Assembly: GCF_039535785.1 (NCBI RefSeq)
Contig: NZ_BAAAXV010000005.1
Span: 744,001 to 808,000 of the forward strand
Length of the DNA: 64,000 bases
From: Nonomuraea helvata
GTDB lineage: Bacteria; Actinomycetota; Actinomycetes; Streptosporangiales; Streptosporangiaceae
Direction: 5' to 3'
Position numbers and translations under genes: made by a program. Every line of letters begins with the position of its first letter. Position 1 is the stretch's first letter. The notes below the pieces were generated by a model. It had not been told where the DNA came from, did no database searches, and saw nothing but the letters and a program-made list of their open reading frames with translations. Of this stretch, positions 17,689 to 26,779 are shown piece by piece.

Positions 17689-18885
17689 GGAGCCGTACTC
17701 GACCAGGAGGTCCAGGAACGGGCGCGGCTCGAACGCCTCGGGCCCCAGCACGCCCGTGCCCTTCCACGCCCCGTTGGCCAGCAGTTCCAGGGCGACGACC
17801 GGGTTCACGGCGGTCTGCCAGACCACGGCCTGGGAGCCGTACTCGCGCATCGACCACTGGTTGTCCACCACGTGGTAGAGGTACACCTCGCGTGGCCGTC
17901 CGTCCTTGACGCCCTTCACCCAGGTGCCGGCGCAGGTCTTGCCGTGCATGCGCTCGCCGAGGCCCGCCGGGTCGGGCAGCACGGCCGCGACCACGTCGCG
18001 CGGGGCGACCCGGGCGGTGCCGTCGTCGGTCCTGACGGAGACCGGCTCGGTGCTGTCCACACCGAGCGCGCGCAGGGTCTTGAGCTTGCCGATGAAGTCC
18101 TCGCCGAGGCCGTACTTGAACGTCACCCGCTGGGCGGGGATCCACCTCGGGACGAGCACCACCTCCTCGTGCTCGACGTTCACGCATTCCACGGGGCCGA
18201 TCCCGTCCGGGAAGTCGAAGACCTCGGGCTCGCTGAACGGCTCCGTGGTGTACCAGCCGCGCTCCTTCTCGTAGATGAGCGGCGGGTTGAGGCACTCCTC
18301 GATGGTGGTCCAGATGTTGAACGACGGGGCGAACTCGTAGCCGTCGACGGTCAGGTTGGCGCCGTCCCTGATGCCGATCTCCTCGATCTCGTCGAAGAGC
18401 TCGTCGGCGGCGTACCTGGCGAAGACGTCGGCCAGGCCTGGCTCGACGCCCATGCCGACCAGCGCCAGCCGGCCCCTCGCCGCCCATTCGCCGTCGCGGG
18501 CGAACTGGTCGTCGCCCAGCTTGACCCCCACCTCCTCGTACGGGCGGTCCGGGTGCGGCCTGGACATCGACATCGCCATGTCGAGGTAATCGGCGTCGGC
18601 GGCGAGCGCCGCGTCGAACAGCGGCAGCACGTAACGAGGGTCGGTGGCGTTCAGGAGCACGTCGCACCGGTGCTCTTTCAGCAGCGCGATGACCGCGGCC
18701 CGGTCGGCGGCGTCGATCCTGGCCGGGGTGAACCTGTCCGCCTGCTCGCCCAGCGCGGCGACGGCCGCCTTGGCGCGGGGCAGGTCGTAGTCGGCGATGA
18801 CCATGTGGTCGAAGAACGGGCGGCGCGCGGCGATGCGGGTGATGGCGGTTCCCACCCCGCCGGCTCCGATGAGAAGGATACGCAT
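17665..18885 (-). CDS. Saccharopine-dehydrogenase-family oxidoreductase
   Basis: A 406-residue protein with an N-terminal NAD(P)-binding Rossmann motif (MRILLIGAGGVGTAI) and saccharopine-dehydrogenase features (ADYDLPRAKAA, LLNATDPRYVLPLFDAAL, GVEPGLADVFARYAADEL). Family members oxidise or reduce secondary amines such as saccharopine or carboxynorspermidine; the actual substrate is not clear. The stop codon (minus TGA, plus-strand 17665-17667) lies in the last bases of the IS605-type element, so the natural C-terminus has been replaced or trimmed. It is divergent from a TetR gene. The ATG at 18885 is chosen because it starts the Rossmann fold. Confidence 0.85.
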   Translation of the reverse strand: MRILLIGAGGVGTAITRIAARRPFFDHMVIADYDLPRAKAAVAALGEQADRFTPARIDAADRAAVIALLKEHRCDVLLNATDPRYVLPLFDAALAADADYLDMAMSMSRPHPDRPYEEVGVKLGDDQFARDGEWAARGRLALVGMGVEPGLADVFARYAADELFDEIEEIGIRDGANLTVDGYEFAPSFNIWTTIEECLNPPLIYEKERGWYTTEPFSEPEVFDFPDGIGPVECVNVEHEEVVLVPRWIPAQRVTFKYGLGEDFIGKLKTLRALGVDSTEPVSVRTDDGTARVAPRDVVAAVLPDPAGLGERMHGKTCAGTWVKGVKDGRPREVYLYHVVDNQWSMREYGSQAVVWQTAVNPVVALELLANGAWKGTGVLGPEAFEPRPFLDLLVEYGSPWQLREH

Positions 18886-18984
18886 GATAAATAAGGCCCC
18901 TTTTGATGGTTTTCGGGGGGTTTCGTGCATCCAATCCCGATAGGGTGTTCAACGTCAATGGCGTTGGCATAAGGAGCGGTCGCC

Positions 18985-19728
18985 GTGGCAAAGCGGGTGG
19001 TGCCGGACGCGGCGCGCAGGCGGAGGCGTCCCACCAAGCAGGGGCAGGTCCTCAGCCACCAGCTCATCGTGGAGACCGCCCTGCGCATGCTCCGCGAACA
19101 CGGGGCCGCCGGGCTGACCGCCCGCCGGCTCGGGCTCGCCCTCGGCGCCGACGCCAGCACGGTCTACCGCTACTTCCGCGGCATGGACGACCTGGTCCTG
19201 GCGATCGCCGACGAGCTGTACGGCACCGCGATGGCCGACTGGCGGCCCGTGGGGGACTGGCGCGCCGACCTGCGCGAGCTGGGCCTCCGCATCCACCACG
19301 CGTACCTGACGCACCCGCAGGCCGCGGTGCTGACCGCCAGCCGGGTCACCGGCAGGCCGAACGAGGTGGCCGGTGACGAGACCATCCTCGGCATCCTGCG
19401 CGAGGCCGGATTCGCGGACGCGGACGCGGTGCGGATCTATCACGCGTTCATCGACCAGGCGCTGGCCTTCTCCATCCTGGACGCCGCGACGCTGGCCCTG
19501 CCGAAGGCGGCGCGTGAGGGCGACGAGGAAGTGTGGCGTGCCACGTACGCCCGGCTGCCGGCGCGTACCCACCCGAACATCGCCGCGACGGCGCCGCTGC
19601 TGGTGGACCAGATGAACGACAGCGCCTACTCGACGGCCCTCGACATGCTCCTGTCCAGCGCGGCCGGGCAGCTCAACCGGAACGCCCGCCAGTCGGGGAG
19701 GAGCGGCGCTGAATCGGGACATGTATGA
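18985..19728 (+). CDS. TetR-family transcriptional regulator
   Basis: A 247-residue regulator. After a basic N-terminus comes the TetR helix-turn-helix (AALRMLREHGAAGLTARRLG, then ADASTVYRYFRGMDDLV) and a larger C-terminal ligand domain. The GTG start has AAGGAG at 18971-18976 with an 8-nt spacer. It is divergent from the saccharopine-dehydrogenase-like gene, a likely target. Confidence 0.9.
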   Translation: MAKRVVPDAARRRRRPTKQGQVLSHQLIVETALRMLREHGAAGLTARRLGLALGADASTVYRYFRGMDDLVLAIADELYGTAMADWRPVGDWRADLRELGLRIHHAYLTHPQAAVLTASRVTGRPNEVAGDETILGILREAGFADADAVRIYHAFIDQALAFSILDAATLALPKAAREGDEEVWRATYARLPARTHPNIAATAPLLVDQMNDSAYSTALDMLLSSAAGQLNRNARQSGRSGAESGHV

Positions 19729-19737
19729 TCCCTGTTC

Positions 19738-20214
19738 GTGAACATGGGAGAAGGCGTCGAATGGGGCCTGCACTGCTGCGTGACGCTGGCCTGGCTCACC
19801 GACGAGGGGCCGGTGTCCATCCGTAAGCTCGCGACCTGGTTCGACCTGCCGCAGGAGTACCTCAAGAAGCGGCTGCAGGCGCTGACGAAGGCCGGCATCC
19901 TGACCTCCACGCCAGGCGTCCGGGGCGGCTTCTCCCTGGCCAGGGCTCCAGAGCGGATCACGTTGATGGACGTGGTCGTCGCCATGGAGGGCACCGAGGA
20001 CGCGTTCCAGTGCACCGAGATCCGGCAGCGCGGCGCGGGCGCGGTCGGCGCGGATGCCGAGTTCGGGCGGCCCTGTGGCATCGCCGCCGCCATGCGCCGC
20101 GCCGAGCTGGCCTGGCGCCGCGAGCTCGCCGCCCAGACCATCGCCGACCTGATGGCCCACGCTCCTTCGGCGGCCGAACGTACCCGCCGTAATTACGCCC
20201 GCATGCGCGGCTGA
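19738..20214 (+). CDS. Rrf2-family transcriptional regulator
   Basis: A 158-residue Rrf2 protein with the winged helix (VSIRKLATWFDLPQEYLKKRLQ, then GILTSTPGVRGGFSLAR) and the family segment FQCTEIRQRG. Only two Cys lie in the usual cluster-ligand region (one in FQCTE, one in GRPCG), so an Fe-S cluster is uncertain. A TATGAT -10 at 19724-19729 sits 8 nt before the GTG, indicating a leaderless transcript. It directly precedes an MFS exporter that it may control. Confidence 0.88.
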   Translation: MNMGEGVEWGLHCCVTLAWLTDEGPVSIRKLATWFDLPQEYLKKRLQALTKAGILTSTPGVRGGFSLARAPERITLMDVVVAMEGTEDAFQCTEIRQRGAGAVGADAEFGRPCGIAAAMRRAELAWRRELAAQTIADLMAHAPSAAERTRRNYARMRG

Positions 20215-20307
20215 CCCCTTCCCGGCGCGCGCCGCCCCGTCCGGCGGGGCGCTTGACCAAGCTCCTCTGCCCGCACCGGCAGCACACCCATGATGAGAGG
20301 AACCGGG

Positions 20308-21486
20308 ATGTCTGACGTCCTGATTTCCGGCGAACAAGCCGCCCCTCGCCGCTTCCGCGCGACCTTCGTCCTGGCCCTCGGCACGTTCGCCGTCGGCACC
20401 GACGCCTACGTGGTGGCCGGCTTCCTGCCTGCCATGGCCAGCTCCCTGCACGTCTCCGAGGGCGCGGCAGGCCAGTCCGCGACCGTCTTCGCGATCGCCT
20501 ACGCCGTCCTCGCCCCTGTTCTCGCCACCGTCGCCGCCCGCGTTCCCCGCCGCGCCCTCCTGGTGGCCGCACTGCTCGTGCTCGCCGTGGCCAACCTGGG
20601 CTCGGCGCTGTCGCCGGGCTATGCGTGGCTGATGGCGTCCAGGGTCCTGGCCGCGTTCGGGGCCGCCGCGTTCACCCCCAACGCCGGCGCCGTCGCCGCC
20701 TCTCTGGTCGCCCCCGCGCAGCGGGCCCGCGCGCTGGCCGTGGTGGTCGGGGGTCTGACCGCCGCGACCGCGCTGGGGGTTCCCCTGGGCAACCTGGCCG
20801 ACAGACTCCTGGACTGGCGGGCCGCGCTCACCCTGGTCGCGGTCCTGTGCCTGGTGTGCGCGGCAGGCGTGTACGCCGTCATGCCCGCACTGCCCGGCAG
20901 CCCCCACGTTCCCCTGCGTGACCGGCTCGCCGCCCTGCGCCGCCCCGGCGTGGTGGCGGTGCTCCCGCTGACCGTGCTCGGCCTGGCGGCCAGCTACGGG
21001 CTCTACGCGTACGCCGTCCCGCTCCTGCACGCGCTCGGTGCGGGAGGGGCAGCGGAAATGTGGATGCTGTTCCTGTACGGGGTCGGCGCTGTGGCCGGGA
21101 ACCTGGTGGCAGGCGCGGCGGCCGACCGGCGCGGGCCGATCCGCGTCCTGGCGGTCGGATACGTGGTGCTGGCGGTGACGCTGGCGCTGTTCGCGTGGGC
21201 GGTGGAGGCCCACTGGCTGCCGCTGACCGGTCCGCTCATGGTGATCTGGGGCGCGAGCACGTGGTCCCAGACCCCGGCTCAGCAGCTGCGGCTGATCTCG
21301 GCCGCACCCCAGGAGACGGCGGTGGTCGTCGGACTCAACGCCTCGGCGCTCTACCTCGGCATCGCCCTCGGTACGGCGCTCGGCGGGCTGCTCCTCCCCG
21401 TCGGCGTCCCCACCGCACTGGCGGCCGCCGCGGGGCTCGCCGTCCTGTCCCTCGTCTACCTGGCGCTCACCCGCCGCACCGGATGA
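20308..21486 (+). CDS. MFS transporter, DHA1 (AraJ/Cmx-like)
   Basis: A 392-residue, 12-helix MFS protein of the sugar-efflux/chloramphenicol-exporter type. Helix 1 carries FAVGTDAYVVAGFLP, and motif C-like residues appear in TALGVPLGNLAD. The ATG at 20308 is preferred over 20290 because GAGAGGA lies 6 nt upstream. It sits behind the Rrf2 regulator, suggesting a redox- or drug-responsive efflux unit (inference). Confidence 0.88.
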   Translation: MSDVLISGEQAAPRRFRATFVLALGTFAVGTDAYVVAGFLPAMASSLHVSEGAAGQSATVFAIAYAVLAPVLATVAARVPRRALLVAALLVLAVANLGSALSPGYAWLMASRVLAAFGAAAFTPNAGAVAASLVAPAQRARALAVVVGGLTAATALGVPLGNLADRLLDWRAALTLVAVLCLVCAAGVYAVMPALPGSPHVPLRDRLAALRRPGVVAVLPLTVLGLAASYGLYAYAVPLLHALGAGGAAEMWMLFLYGVGAVAGNLVAGAAADRRGPIRVLAVGYVVLAVTLALFAWAVEAHWLPLTGPLMVIWGASTWSQTPAQQLRLISAAPQETAVVVGLNASALYLGIALGTALGGLLLPVGVPTALAAAAGLAVLSLVYLALTRRTG

Positions 21487-21553
21487 CGGGACCCCGCCGC
21501 TCCGGGGCCTCATGCGAGGGGCTCGCCTCGGGCACGGGGGGACGATCGACCGG

Positions 21554-22648
21554 TCAGCGGTCGCGCTGCGCCTGGGCGATGCGTTTACCCAGGCCGGCCA
21601 GGGAGTCGTCGCCCATGAGGGCGGGCAGCCGGGGCGCGTCCGCCTCGACCTGAGCGAGCACCTCGGCATGGCCTCCGGCGAACCGGCTCCAGGCCCGCAC
21701 CACCTCCGGCATCGCCGCGATCCCCGCCTCCGACAGGATGGCCTCCCTGGGCAGCCACGACGTCAGGAACTGGGTGACCCTCGCCGGGCTCCACCACAAA
21801 GGACGATCGCCCACGAACTCGGCCAGCTTCTCGAACGCCTCCTGCGCGCCGGGCAGCTCCGGTAGCTCCTGGAACCGGCTCGTCGTGTCGTCGGGCGCCG
21901 GCCGTACGAGATCGGGCACCGCGTGAGCTCGCGAGAGCGCGACCGGCCGGACGGAGGGCAGCGTCTCGGCGACCAGCGCGCCCATGATCCGATCGCCCAG
22001 CTCGAACGCGTCCAGCACCCGTCCCGCGACCACACCCGGCTCCTCGGCCCGCAGGTCCAGATCGTCGAGGAACTTCACCTCCTCGACCACCGCGTCAACG
22101 GCCAGCCCTCCGCTCACCTGGTCGATCGCGACGACGAGGAGGTGCGGCTCCTTGCCGTTCTCATAGCGGAAGGACAGGGCGGCGAGGGTCTGCTCGCCGA
22201 ACCGGTCGGCCTTGCCGTACCAGGCGCCGTCACACGTCACCCGCCCCATCCGCCGCACCCACCCGGGCAGCGTCTCCATCACGCCCTGCGCGGCACGCGC
22301 GACCACTCCACCGTCCGCGCCCCCACCGACGCTCCGGCTCCCGTCGTGATCGACGGGCCGCCGCCCCACGCCCCCGCCCACGGCTGAGCCTGCGCCTTCA
22401 CCTGCGGACAGGCTCGCGTCCTCGCCGGTGGGTGGGCGCACCTCAGCGGAGGCGTTGACCGCGGAGAGGGCCGCGAGGGTGAGACGTGCCTCCGTGCTGC
22501 CGTCCTCGACCAGCCGCCGCAGGAAGGCCTCCACTTCGTCCGGCTCGAGGTCGGCGGTGAGCCGCGCCGCCCACAACTCGGTCCGCAGCGGCGACCGCCA
22601 CCTGAGGAGGTCGCGGGCCTGGGCAATCACCGTGGCAAACGCTGTCAT
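21554..22648 (-). CDS. Hypothetical protein, 364 residues
   Basis: I do not recognise this family. The protein is acidic and mostly helical, with a Gly/Asp/Ser-rich linker near residues 70-115. Landmarks are [39 protein letters not shown] and [20 protein letters not shown]. It has no signal peptide or membrane helix, so it is probably cytosolic. The ATG at 22648 follows GAGTGAG; a longer reading frame upstream lacks family-like sequence. It is convergent with the MFS gene. Confidence 0.7.
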   Translation of the reverse strand: MTAFATVIAQARDLLRWRSPLRTELWAARLTADLEPDEVEAFLRRLVEDGSTEARLTLAALSAVNASAEVRPPTGEDASLSAGEGAGSAVGGGVGRRPVDHDGSRSVGGGADGGVVARAAQGVMETLPGWVRRMGRVTCDGAWYGKADRFGEQTLAALSFRYENGKEPHLLVVAIDQVSGGLAVDAVVEEVKFLDDLDLRAEEPGVVAGRVLDAFELGDRIMGALVAETLPSVRPVALSRAHAVPDLVRPAPDDTTSRFQELPELPGAQEAFEKLAEFVGDRPLWWSPARVTQFLTSWLPREAILSEAGIAAMPEVVRAWSRFAGGHAEVLAQVEADAPRLPALMGDDSLAGLGKRIAQAQRDR

Positions 22649-22904
22649 GCTCACTCTTCGACCGTATCGCCCCTTAGAGGCCACAGGTGCGAGACGGAGT
22701 GTGGCGCTCCTGTCCCGCCGCTCGACGCGCGTGGAAGTTGGCCGTCTCGCCACCCGTTCGTGGGCGGTCTGTGGTTTGGTCTGCGGCCTGGTTGGTGTCA
22801 TAGGTGCCAGAGTTGCCCGTGCGTGTGGCCACCCACCGGACCCGTTCCCAAGTACGGCGCGGGATCATTGTGGGGCAACGACCCGCACGACGAAGGACTG
22901 CGCC

Positions 22905-24554
22905 TTGAGCATCGCCGACGATCCCGACCGCGCCCCGGCCCGCTCCCACCTGTACGCCATGGGCTGGTCGGAGGAGGACATGCGCCGCCCCGTGGTCGGC
23001 ATCGCCTCCACCTGGACCGGCACCATGCCCTGCAACCTCACCCACCGAGAGCTGGCCGCCCACGTCGCCGAGGGGGTGCGCGCGGCGGGCGGCACGCCGA
23101 TGGAGTTCAACACGATCGCCGTCTCCGACAACCTCACCATGCACACCCCCGGCATGCGCACGTCCCTGGTCAGCCGCGAGGTCATCGCCGACTCGATCGA
23201 GCTCATGGGCCGCGCGCACGGCTTCGACGCGCTGGTGGTCATCGTGGGCTGCGACAAGACGGTGCCCGCCGGGATCATGGCGCTCGCCCGCCTCGACGTG
23301 CCCTCCGTCGTCCTCTACAGCGGCACGATGATGCCGGGCAGGTGGCGCGGGCGCGACGTCACCATCCAGGACATGTGGGAGGCGCTCGGCGAGCGCGCCG
23401 TCGGCCGCCTGGACCAGGCGGAGCTGGACGACCTGGCCCGGCACGCCTGCCCGGGCGCCGGCACCTGCGCCGCCCAGTACACCGCCAACACCATGGGCGG
23501 CGTCGCCGACTTCCTCGGCCTGGCGCCGTTCGGCGTGGGTGACATCCCCGCCGTGGCCGAGGAGAAGAACGCCGCGGCCCGGCGGATCGGGGAGATCGCC
23601 ATGGAGGCGCTGGCCCGCGACGCCCGCCCCTCGCGCGTGCTCACCGAGGACGCCCTGCACAACGCGATCGTCTCGGTGGCGGCCATGGGCGGCTCCACCA
23701 ACGCCGTCCTGCACCTGCTGGCCATCGCCCGCGAGGCCGGGCTGTCCCTGCGCATCGACGAGATCGGCGAGGTCTGCCGCCAGGTCCCGATCATCACCGG
23801 GCTCAAGCCGAGCGGCGGCGAGCACACGGCCCTGGACCTGTGGCGGGCCGGGGGCACCTCGCTGGTGGTGCGCCGCCTGCTGGAGGCCGGGCTGCTGCGC
23901 GAGAACGTCACGCTGGTGGACGGCCGTACCCTCGCCGAGGTCGCGGCGGACGCCCAGGAGACGCCGGGGCAGCAGGTGGTGGCGAGCGTGGCCGAGCCGT
24001 TCAAGCCGCGCGGCGCGCTGGCCATCCTGCGGGGCTCGCTCGCGCCCGACGGCTGCGTGCTCAAGCTGGGCGGCAAGGACGACTTCCGCCACGAGGGCCC
24101 GGCCAAGGTGTTCGACTCGGAGAAGGACTGCTACGTCGCCATCCAGGACGGACGCATCGTGCCCGGTGACGTCATCGTCCTGCGTTACGAGGGTCCCGCG
24201 GGCGGTCCCGGCATGCAGGAGATGCTCTCGATCACGGGCCCGCTCGTCGGCCGCGGCCTCGGGAGCTCGGTGGCCCTGGTGACCGACGGGCGCTTCAGCG
24301 GGGTCTCGCACGGGCGGGTGGTCGGGCACGTGGCGCCCGAGGCGTACCACGGCGGGCCGATCGCACTGGTGCGCGACGGAGACACGATCGTCATCGACAG
24401 CGCGGCGGCGACGATCGAGCTGGTGGTGCCGGAGGAGGAGTTGGAGCTGCGCCGGGCCTCGTGGCAGCGGCCCGAGAGGGAGGTCGAGCGGGGGGTGTTG
24501 ACCAAGTACATGGCGACGGTCGGCTCCGCCTCGGACGGCGCGGTCACCGCCTGA
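22905..24554 (+). CDS. ilvD: IlvD/EDD-family dehydratase (dihydroxy-acid dehydratase)
   Basis: A 549-residue protein with the IlvD/Edd Fe-S cysteines: MPCN near residue 40, [13 protein letters not shown] and [16 protein letters not shown]. The later signature [25 protein letters not shown] is also present. The enzyme dehydrates dihydroxy acids, as in valine/isoleucine synthesis, or sugar acids. The start is a TTG with AAGGA (22893-22897) 7 nt upstream, giving the short N-terminus of the [12 protein letters not shown] subgroup. The gene stands alone; a second ilvD elsewhere is possible, and a sugar-acid role is not excluded. Confidence 0.88.
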   Translation: MSIADDPDRAPARSHLYAMGWSEEDMRRPVVGIASTWTGTMPCNLTHRELAAHVAEGVRAAGGTPMEFNTIAVSDNLTMHTPGMRTSLVSREVIADSIELMGRAHGFDALVVIVGCDKTVPAGIMALARLDVPSVVLYSGTMMPGRWRGRDVTIQDMWEALGERAVGRLDQAELDDLARHACPGAGTCAAQYTANTMGGVADFLGLAPFGVGDIPAVAEEKNAAARRIGEIAMEALARDARPSRVLTEDALHNAIVSVAAMGGSTNAVLHLLAIAREAGLSLRIDEIGEVCRQVPIITGLKPSGGEHTALDLWRAGGTSLVVRRLLEAGLLRENVTLVDGRTLAEVAADAQETPGQQVVASVAEPFKPRGALAILRGSLAPDGCVLKLGGKDDFRHEGPAKVFDSEKDCYVAIQDGRIVPGDVIVLRYEGPAGGPGMQEMLSITGPLVGRGLGSSVALVTDGRFSGVSHGRVVGHVAPEAYHGGPIALVRDGDTIVIDSAAATIELVVPEEELELRRASWQRPEREVERGVLTKYMATVGSASDGAVTA

Positions 24555-24630
24555 CGGGGATCAAGCAGGTCACCGAGGCCGCTACACTGCGCAGTGACGT
24601 TCGCCGGACCCTCATAAGGAGACTTACGCG

Positions 24631-24717
24631 ATGTACAAGGAGTTCGCTGTCGAGGCCGTGATGTGGCTCGTCCCGGTCGTGGTGCTGATCGGGGTGGCAC
24701 TCCTCGTCACCGCGTGA
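24631..24717 (+). CDS. Single-pass membrane microprotein, 28 residues
   Basis: A short gene with an excellent AAGGAG site (24616-24621, 9-nt spacer). It codes for a charged N-terminus (MYKEFAVEA) and one hydrophobic helix rich in Val and Leu (WLVPVVVLIGVALLV), ending TA. It has its own TACACT -10 candidate at about 24583 and is followed at once by a strong hairpin. That start-helix-terminator arrangement supports a real short membrane peptide. The function is unknown. Confidence 0.6.
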   Translation: MYKEFAVEAVMWLVPVVVLIGVALLVTA

Positions 24718-24755
24718 GCCAGGGGCCCAGCCGGGGGTCGGCCCGGCCCCTGGCT
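24717..24755 (+). terminator. Hairpin terminator after the microprotein gene
   Basis: An 11-bp perfect stem (AGCCAGGGGCC at 24717-24727 and its complement at 24745-24755) begins at the last base of the stop codon. It also lies 6 nt beyond the convergent gene's end, so it may serve both directions. Confidence 0.75.
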
Positions 24756-24760
24756 GTCAC

Positions 24761-25183
24761 TCAGCCGTAGTACCTGTACGAGACGTACGTGCTGGCGTAC
24801 CGGTCGAAGTCGTCCTCACCGTCCAGCCAGTTGTTCCACATCTGCGCCAGCGTCCCGGTGCGCACGACGCAGGCGGCCCACTTGATCTTGCGGGGGCGGA
24901 TGGTGCCCACGTAGTCGTAGCAGGACCCGGCCTTGCGGCCGTTGACCTTGAGACGCGCGTTGAGCTTCACGTTGTAGAGCGTCTTGTACGACTTGTTCCT
25001 GATCCGGACCTTGATCAGGCAAGTGTCCTTGCACCGGCCGAAGTAGACCTTGGTGCTGATGAGCTGAGCCTTGGCCGTGGTGCTCGTGGTGCTCGTGGTG
25101 GCCGTGGTTGCGCCGGCGGGCGGCGCCATGAGCGTGGTCGCGGTGGCCGCGACTAAGGCCATACCGGCAAGCCTCTTGAGCAT
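24761..25183 (-). CDS. Small secreted protein, 140 residues
   Basis: The N-terminus is a Sec signal peptide (MLKRLAGMALVAATATTLMA, cleavage after PAGA). A Thr-rich linker follows (TTSTTSTTAKAQ), then a compact basic domain with four cysteines (GRCKDTCLIKVRI, GSCYDYVG, WAACVVRTG) that could form two disulfides. I do not recognise the family. The end is aromatic (YASTYVSYRYYG). Confidence 0.7.
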   Translation of the reverse strand: MLKRLAGMALVAATATTLMAPPAGATTATTSTTSTTAKAQLISTKVYFGRCKDTCLIKVRIRNKSYKTLYNVKLNARLKVNGRKAGSCYDYVGTIRPRKIKWAACVVRTGTLAQMWNNWLDGEDDFDRYASTYVSYRYYG

Positions 25184-25335
25184 GATTGCCCCCTGTGGTG
25201 GATTGCAGTCGCTCCCCCCGCCGGCAGCGACTTGTGCCTGTTCGACTACTATCAGGAAACCGACCAGGCCGACATTTCACCAAGAAGATCCGATACGAAA
25301 CGGTTATCCGCTTATATCGGGCTTATACCGCAGGG

Positions 25336-25737
25336 CTACTCGGTCTCGTTGAGCTCGGCGATGGCCAGCTCGGCCGTGCTGCGGATGTCGAAGAACTTGT
25401 CGAGCGCCGTGATCGCGAACAGGTGCTTGCACCTGCCGTTCAGACCTGACAGCAGCAGCCGCCCGCCCGAGGCGGTGACGGCCTTGTGCAGGTAGACCAG
25501 CACGGACAGGCCGGAGGAGTCGCAGACGCTGACGGCCTGCATGTCGATGACGAGCATCGGGGGCTGGGTGAGGTCGAGGGCCTTGGTGACGCGGTCGCGG
25601 ACCTCCGCCGCGGAGCCGAAGTCGAAGTCCCCCGTCAGCCGCGCGATGACGCAAGGTCCCTGGAGTCCGAGGCTTATCGACAAGGCCTGCTCCGAAGTCA
25701 CCCAGCTCCACCTACCTGCGTTGCTCGACCGATCCAC
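25336..25737 (-). CDS. STAS-domain anti-sigma factor antagonist
   Basis: A 133-residue SpoIIAA/RsbV-like protein. The STAS core runs from about residue 20 (LSISLGLQGPCVIARLTGDFD) and includes the phosphorylation site VCDSSGLSVLVYLHK. Such antagonists bind anti-sigma kinases when unphosphorylated and release sigma factors. The GTG at 25737 is taken as start; a GTG at 25698 with a better ribosome site (AGGTGGAG) is an alternative. Two RsbW-like ATPases lie elsewhere in the window (32819 and 54343), but no partner is adjacent. Confidence 0.85.
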   Translation of the reverse strand: MDRSSNAGRWSWVTSEQALSISLGLQGPCVIARLTGDFDFGSAAEVRDRVTKALDLTQPPMLVIDMQAVSVCDSSGLSVLVYLHKAVTASGGRLLLSGLNGRCKHLFAITALDKFFDIRSTAELAIAELNETE

Positions 25738-25742
25738 CTACT

Positions 25743-26720
25743 TTACGAGAAGTAGCGCTTCGGGTTGAACACCAGCATCTGCTCAATCTGGTCGTCGGTC
25801 ACACCCGAGTCCAGCAGTGCGGCCAAGACATCGTCGTGAATGTGATCGTAGCGCCAGTTCGGTGCGAGCGTTGAGCGGGCCTCGTCCCAGGCGCCGCCGA
25901 AGTAGTCCATGAAGCAGGCGGTGTCGTGGCTGAGGACCATGCGGTCGGCGTATCCGCGCTGGCAGAGCGCCGCGACCGTGGCCACCCGCTGAGCCGTCGA
26001 GTTGTACGCGTCCAGGCCGAACCGGTCCATTCCCAGCGTCGCGCCGGTGTCGGCCAGGCGCATGAGGTAGTCGAGGTCGTTGCTGTCGCCCGCGTGCCCG
26101 ACCACCACCTTCGCCAGGTCCACGCCTTCCTTGGCGAACAGGTCGAGCGCGATCAGGCCGCTCTGCGTGAAGGCGTTCGTGTGGACGGTGATCGGCGCGC
26201 CGGTGCGCACGTGCGCCTGCGCGACGGCCCGGCAGATGCGCTCGACGCCGGGCGTCAGGCCCTTCTGCTCCACCACGCACTTCAGGAACGCGGCCTTCAC
26301 GCCGGTGTCGGCGATGCCCTCCGTCAGGTCACGGACGAAGTCGTCGATCATCGGCTCCGGCATGTCGAGGAACAGGCCGGGGCCCCGGTGCGCGTACTGG
26401 TGCGGCAGCTCCTCGAAGGCGTAGACGCCGGTGGCGGCGATGATGTTCAGGCCGGGCACCTGCTCGGCGACGCGCTGGATGCGCGGGATGTACCGGCCGA
26501 GGCCCCACACCGTCGGGTCGACGATCGTCCGCACGCCCTTCGCGACCACCGCGTCGAGCTTGGCGACCGCGTCCGCCACGCGGTACTCCTCGTCCCACCA
26601 GGCACCTTTGCCGTAGTTGTCCAGGTGCTCGGTGGAGAGCACGAACACGTGCTCGTGCATGAGCGTCTGCCCGAGCCGGTCGACGTCCACAGGTCCGCGG
26701 ACGGTGTCGACAGTGGGCAT
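25743..26720 (-). CDS. Phosphotriesterase-family metal hydrolase
   Basis: A 325-residue PTE/lactonase-like barrel. The metal ligands are visible: HEHVF (HxH), a carboxylatable Lys in AAFLKCVVEQKG, HTNAF, VVGHAGDSND and LSHDTACF. Family members hydrolyse lactones or phosphotriesters. The ATG at 26720 has GGAGG upstream. It follows metG by 59 nt on the same strand, so it may belong to the same transcript. The native substrate is probably a lactone (family knowledge). Confidence 0.88.
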   Translation of the reverse strand: MPTVDTVRGPVDVDRLGQTLMHEHVFVLSTEHLDNYGKGAWWDEEYRVADAVAKLDAVVAKGVRTIVDPTVWGLGRYIPRIQRVAEQVPGLNIIAATGVYAFEELPHQYAHRGPGLFLDMPEPMIDDFVRDLTEGIADTGVKAAFLKCVVEQKGLTPGVERICRAVAQAHVRTGAPITVHTNAFTQSGLIALDLFAKEGVDLAKVVVGHAGDSNDLDYLMRLADTGATLGMDRFGLDAYNSTAQRVATVAALCQRGYADRMVLSHDTACFMDYFGGAWDEARSTLAPNWRYDHIHDDVLAALLDSGVTDDQIEQMLVFNPKRYFS

Positions 26721-26779
26721 GAGCGCCTCCGTACCGACTGGGCTGTAGGCGCTCAACCTAGGCTCGTCCACGGCCTCCG

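Noticed and set aside
18955-21669. A 904-codon minus-strand frame over tetR, rrf2 and the MFS gene
   Set aside because: Low-complexity composition with no domain, and it spans three real genes and their promoters.
22649-22904. Upstream extension of the IlvD-like frame, and a possible leader peptide
   Set aside because: The extension is Arg/Ser/Thr-rich noise, and no branched-chain-amino-acid-rich short frame with a ribosome site was found. A TTG with AAGGA at 22905 explains the start.
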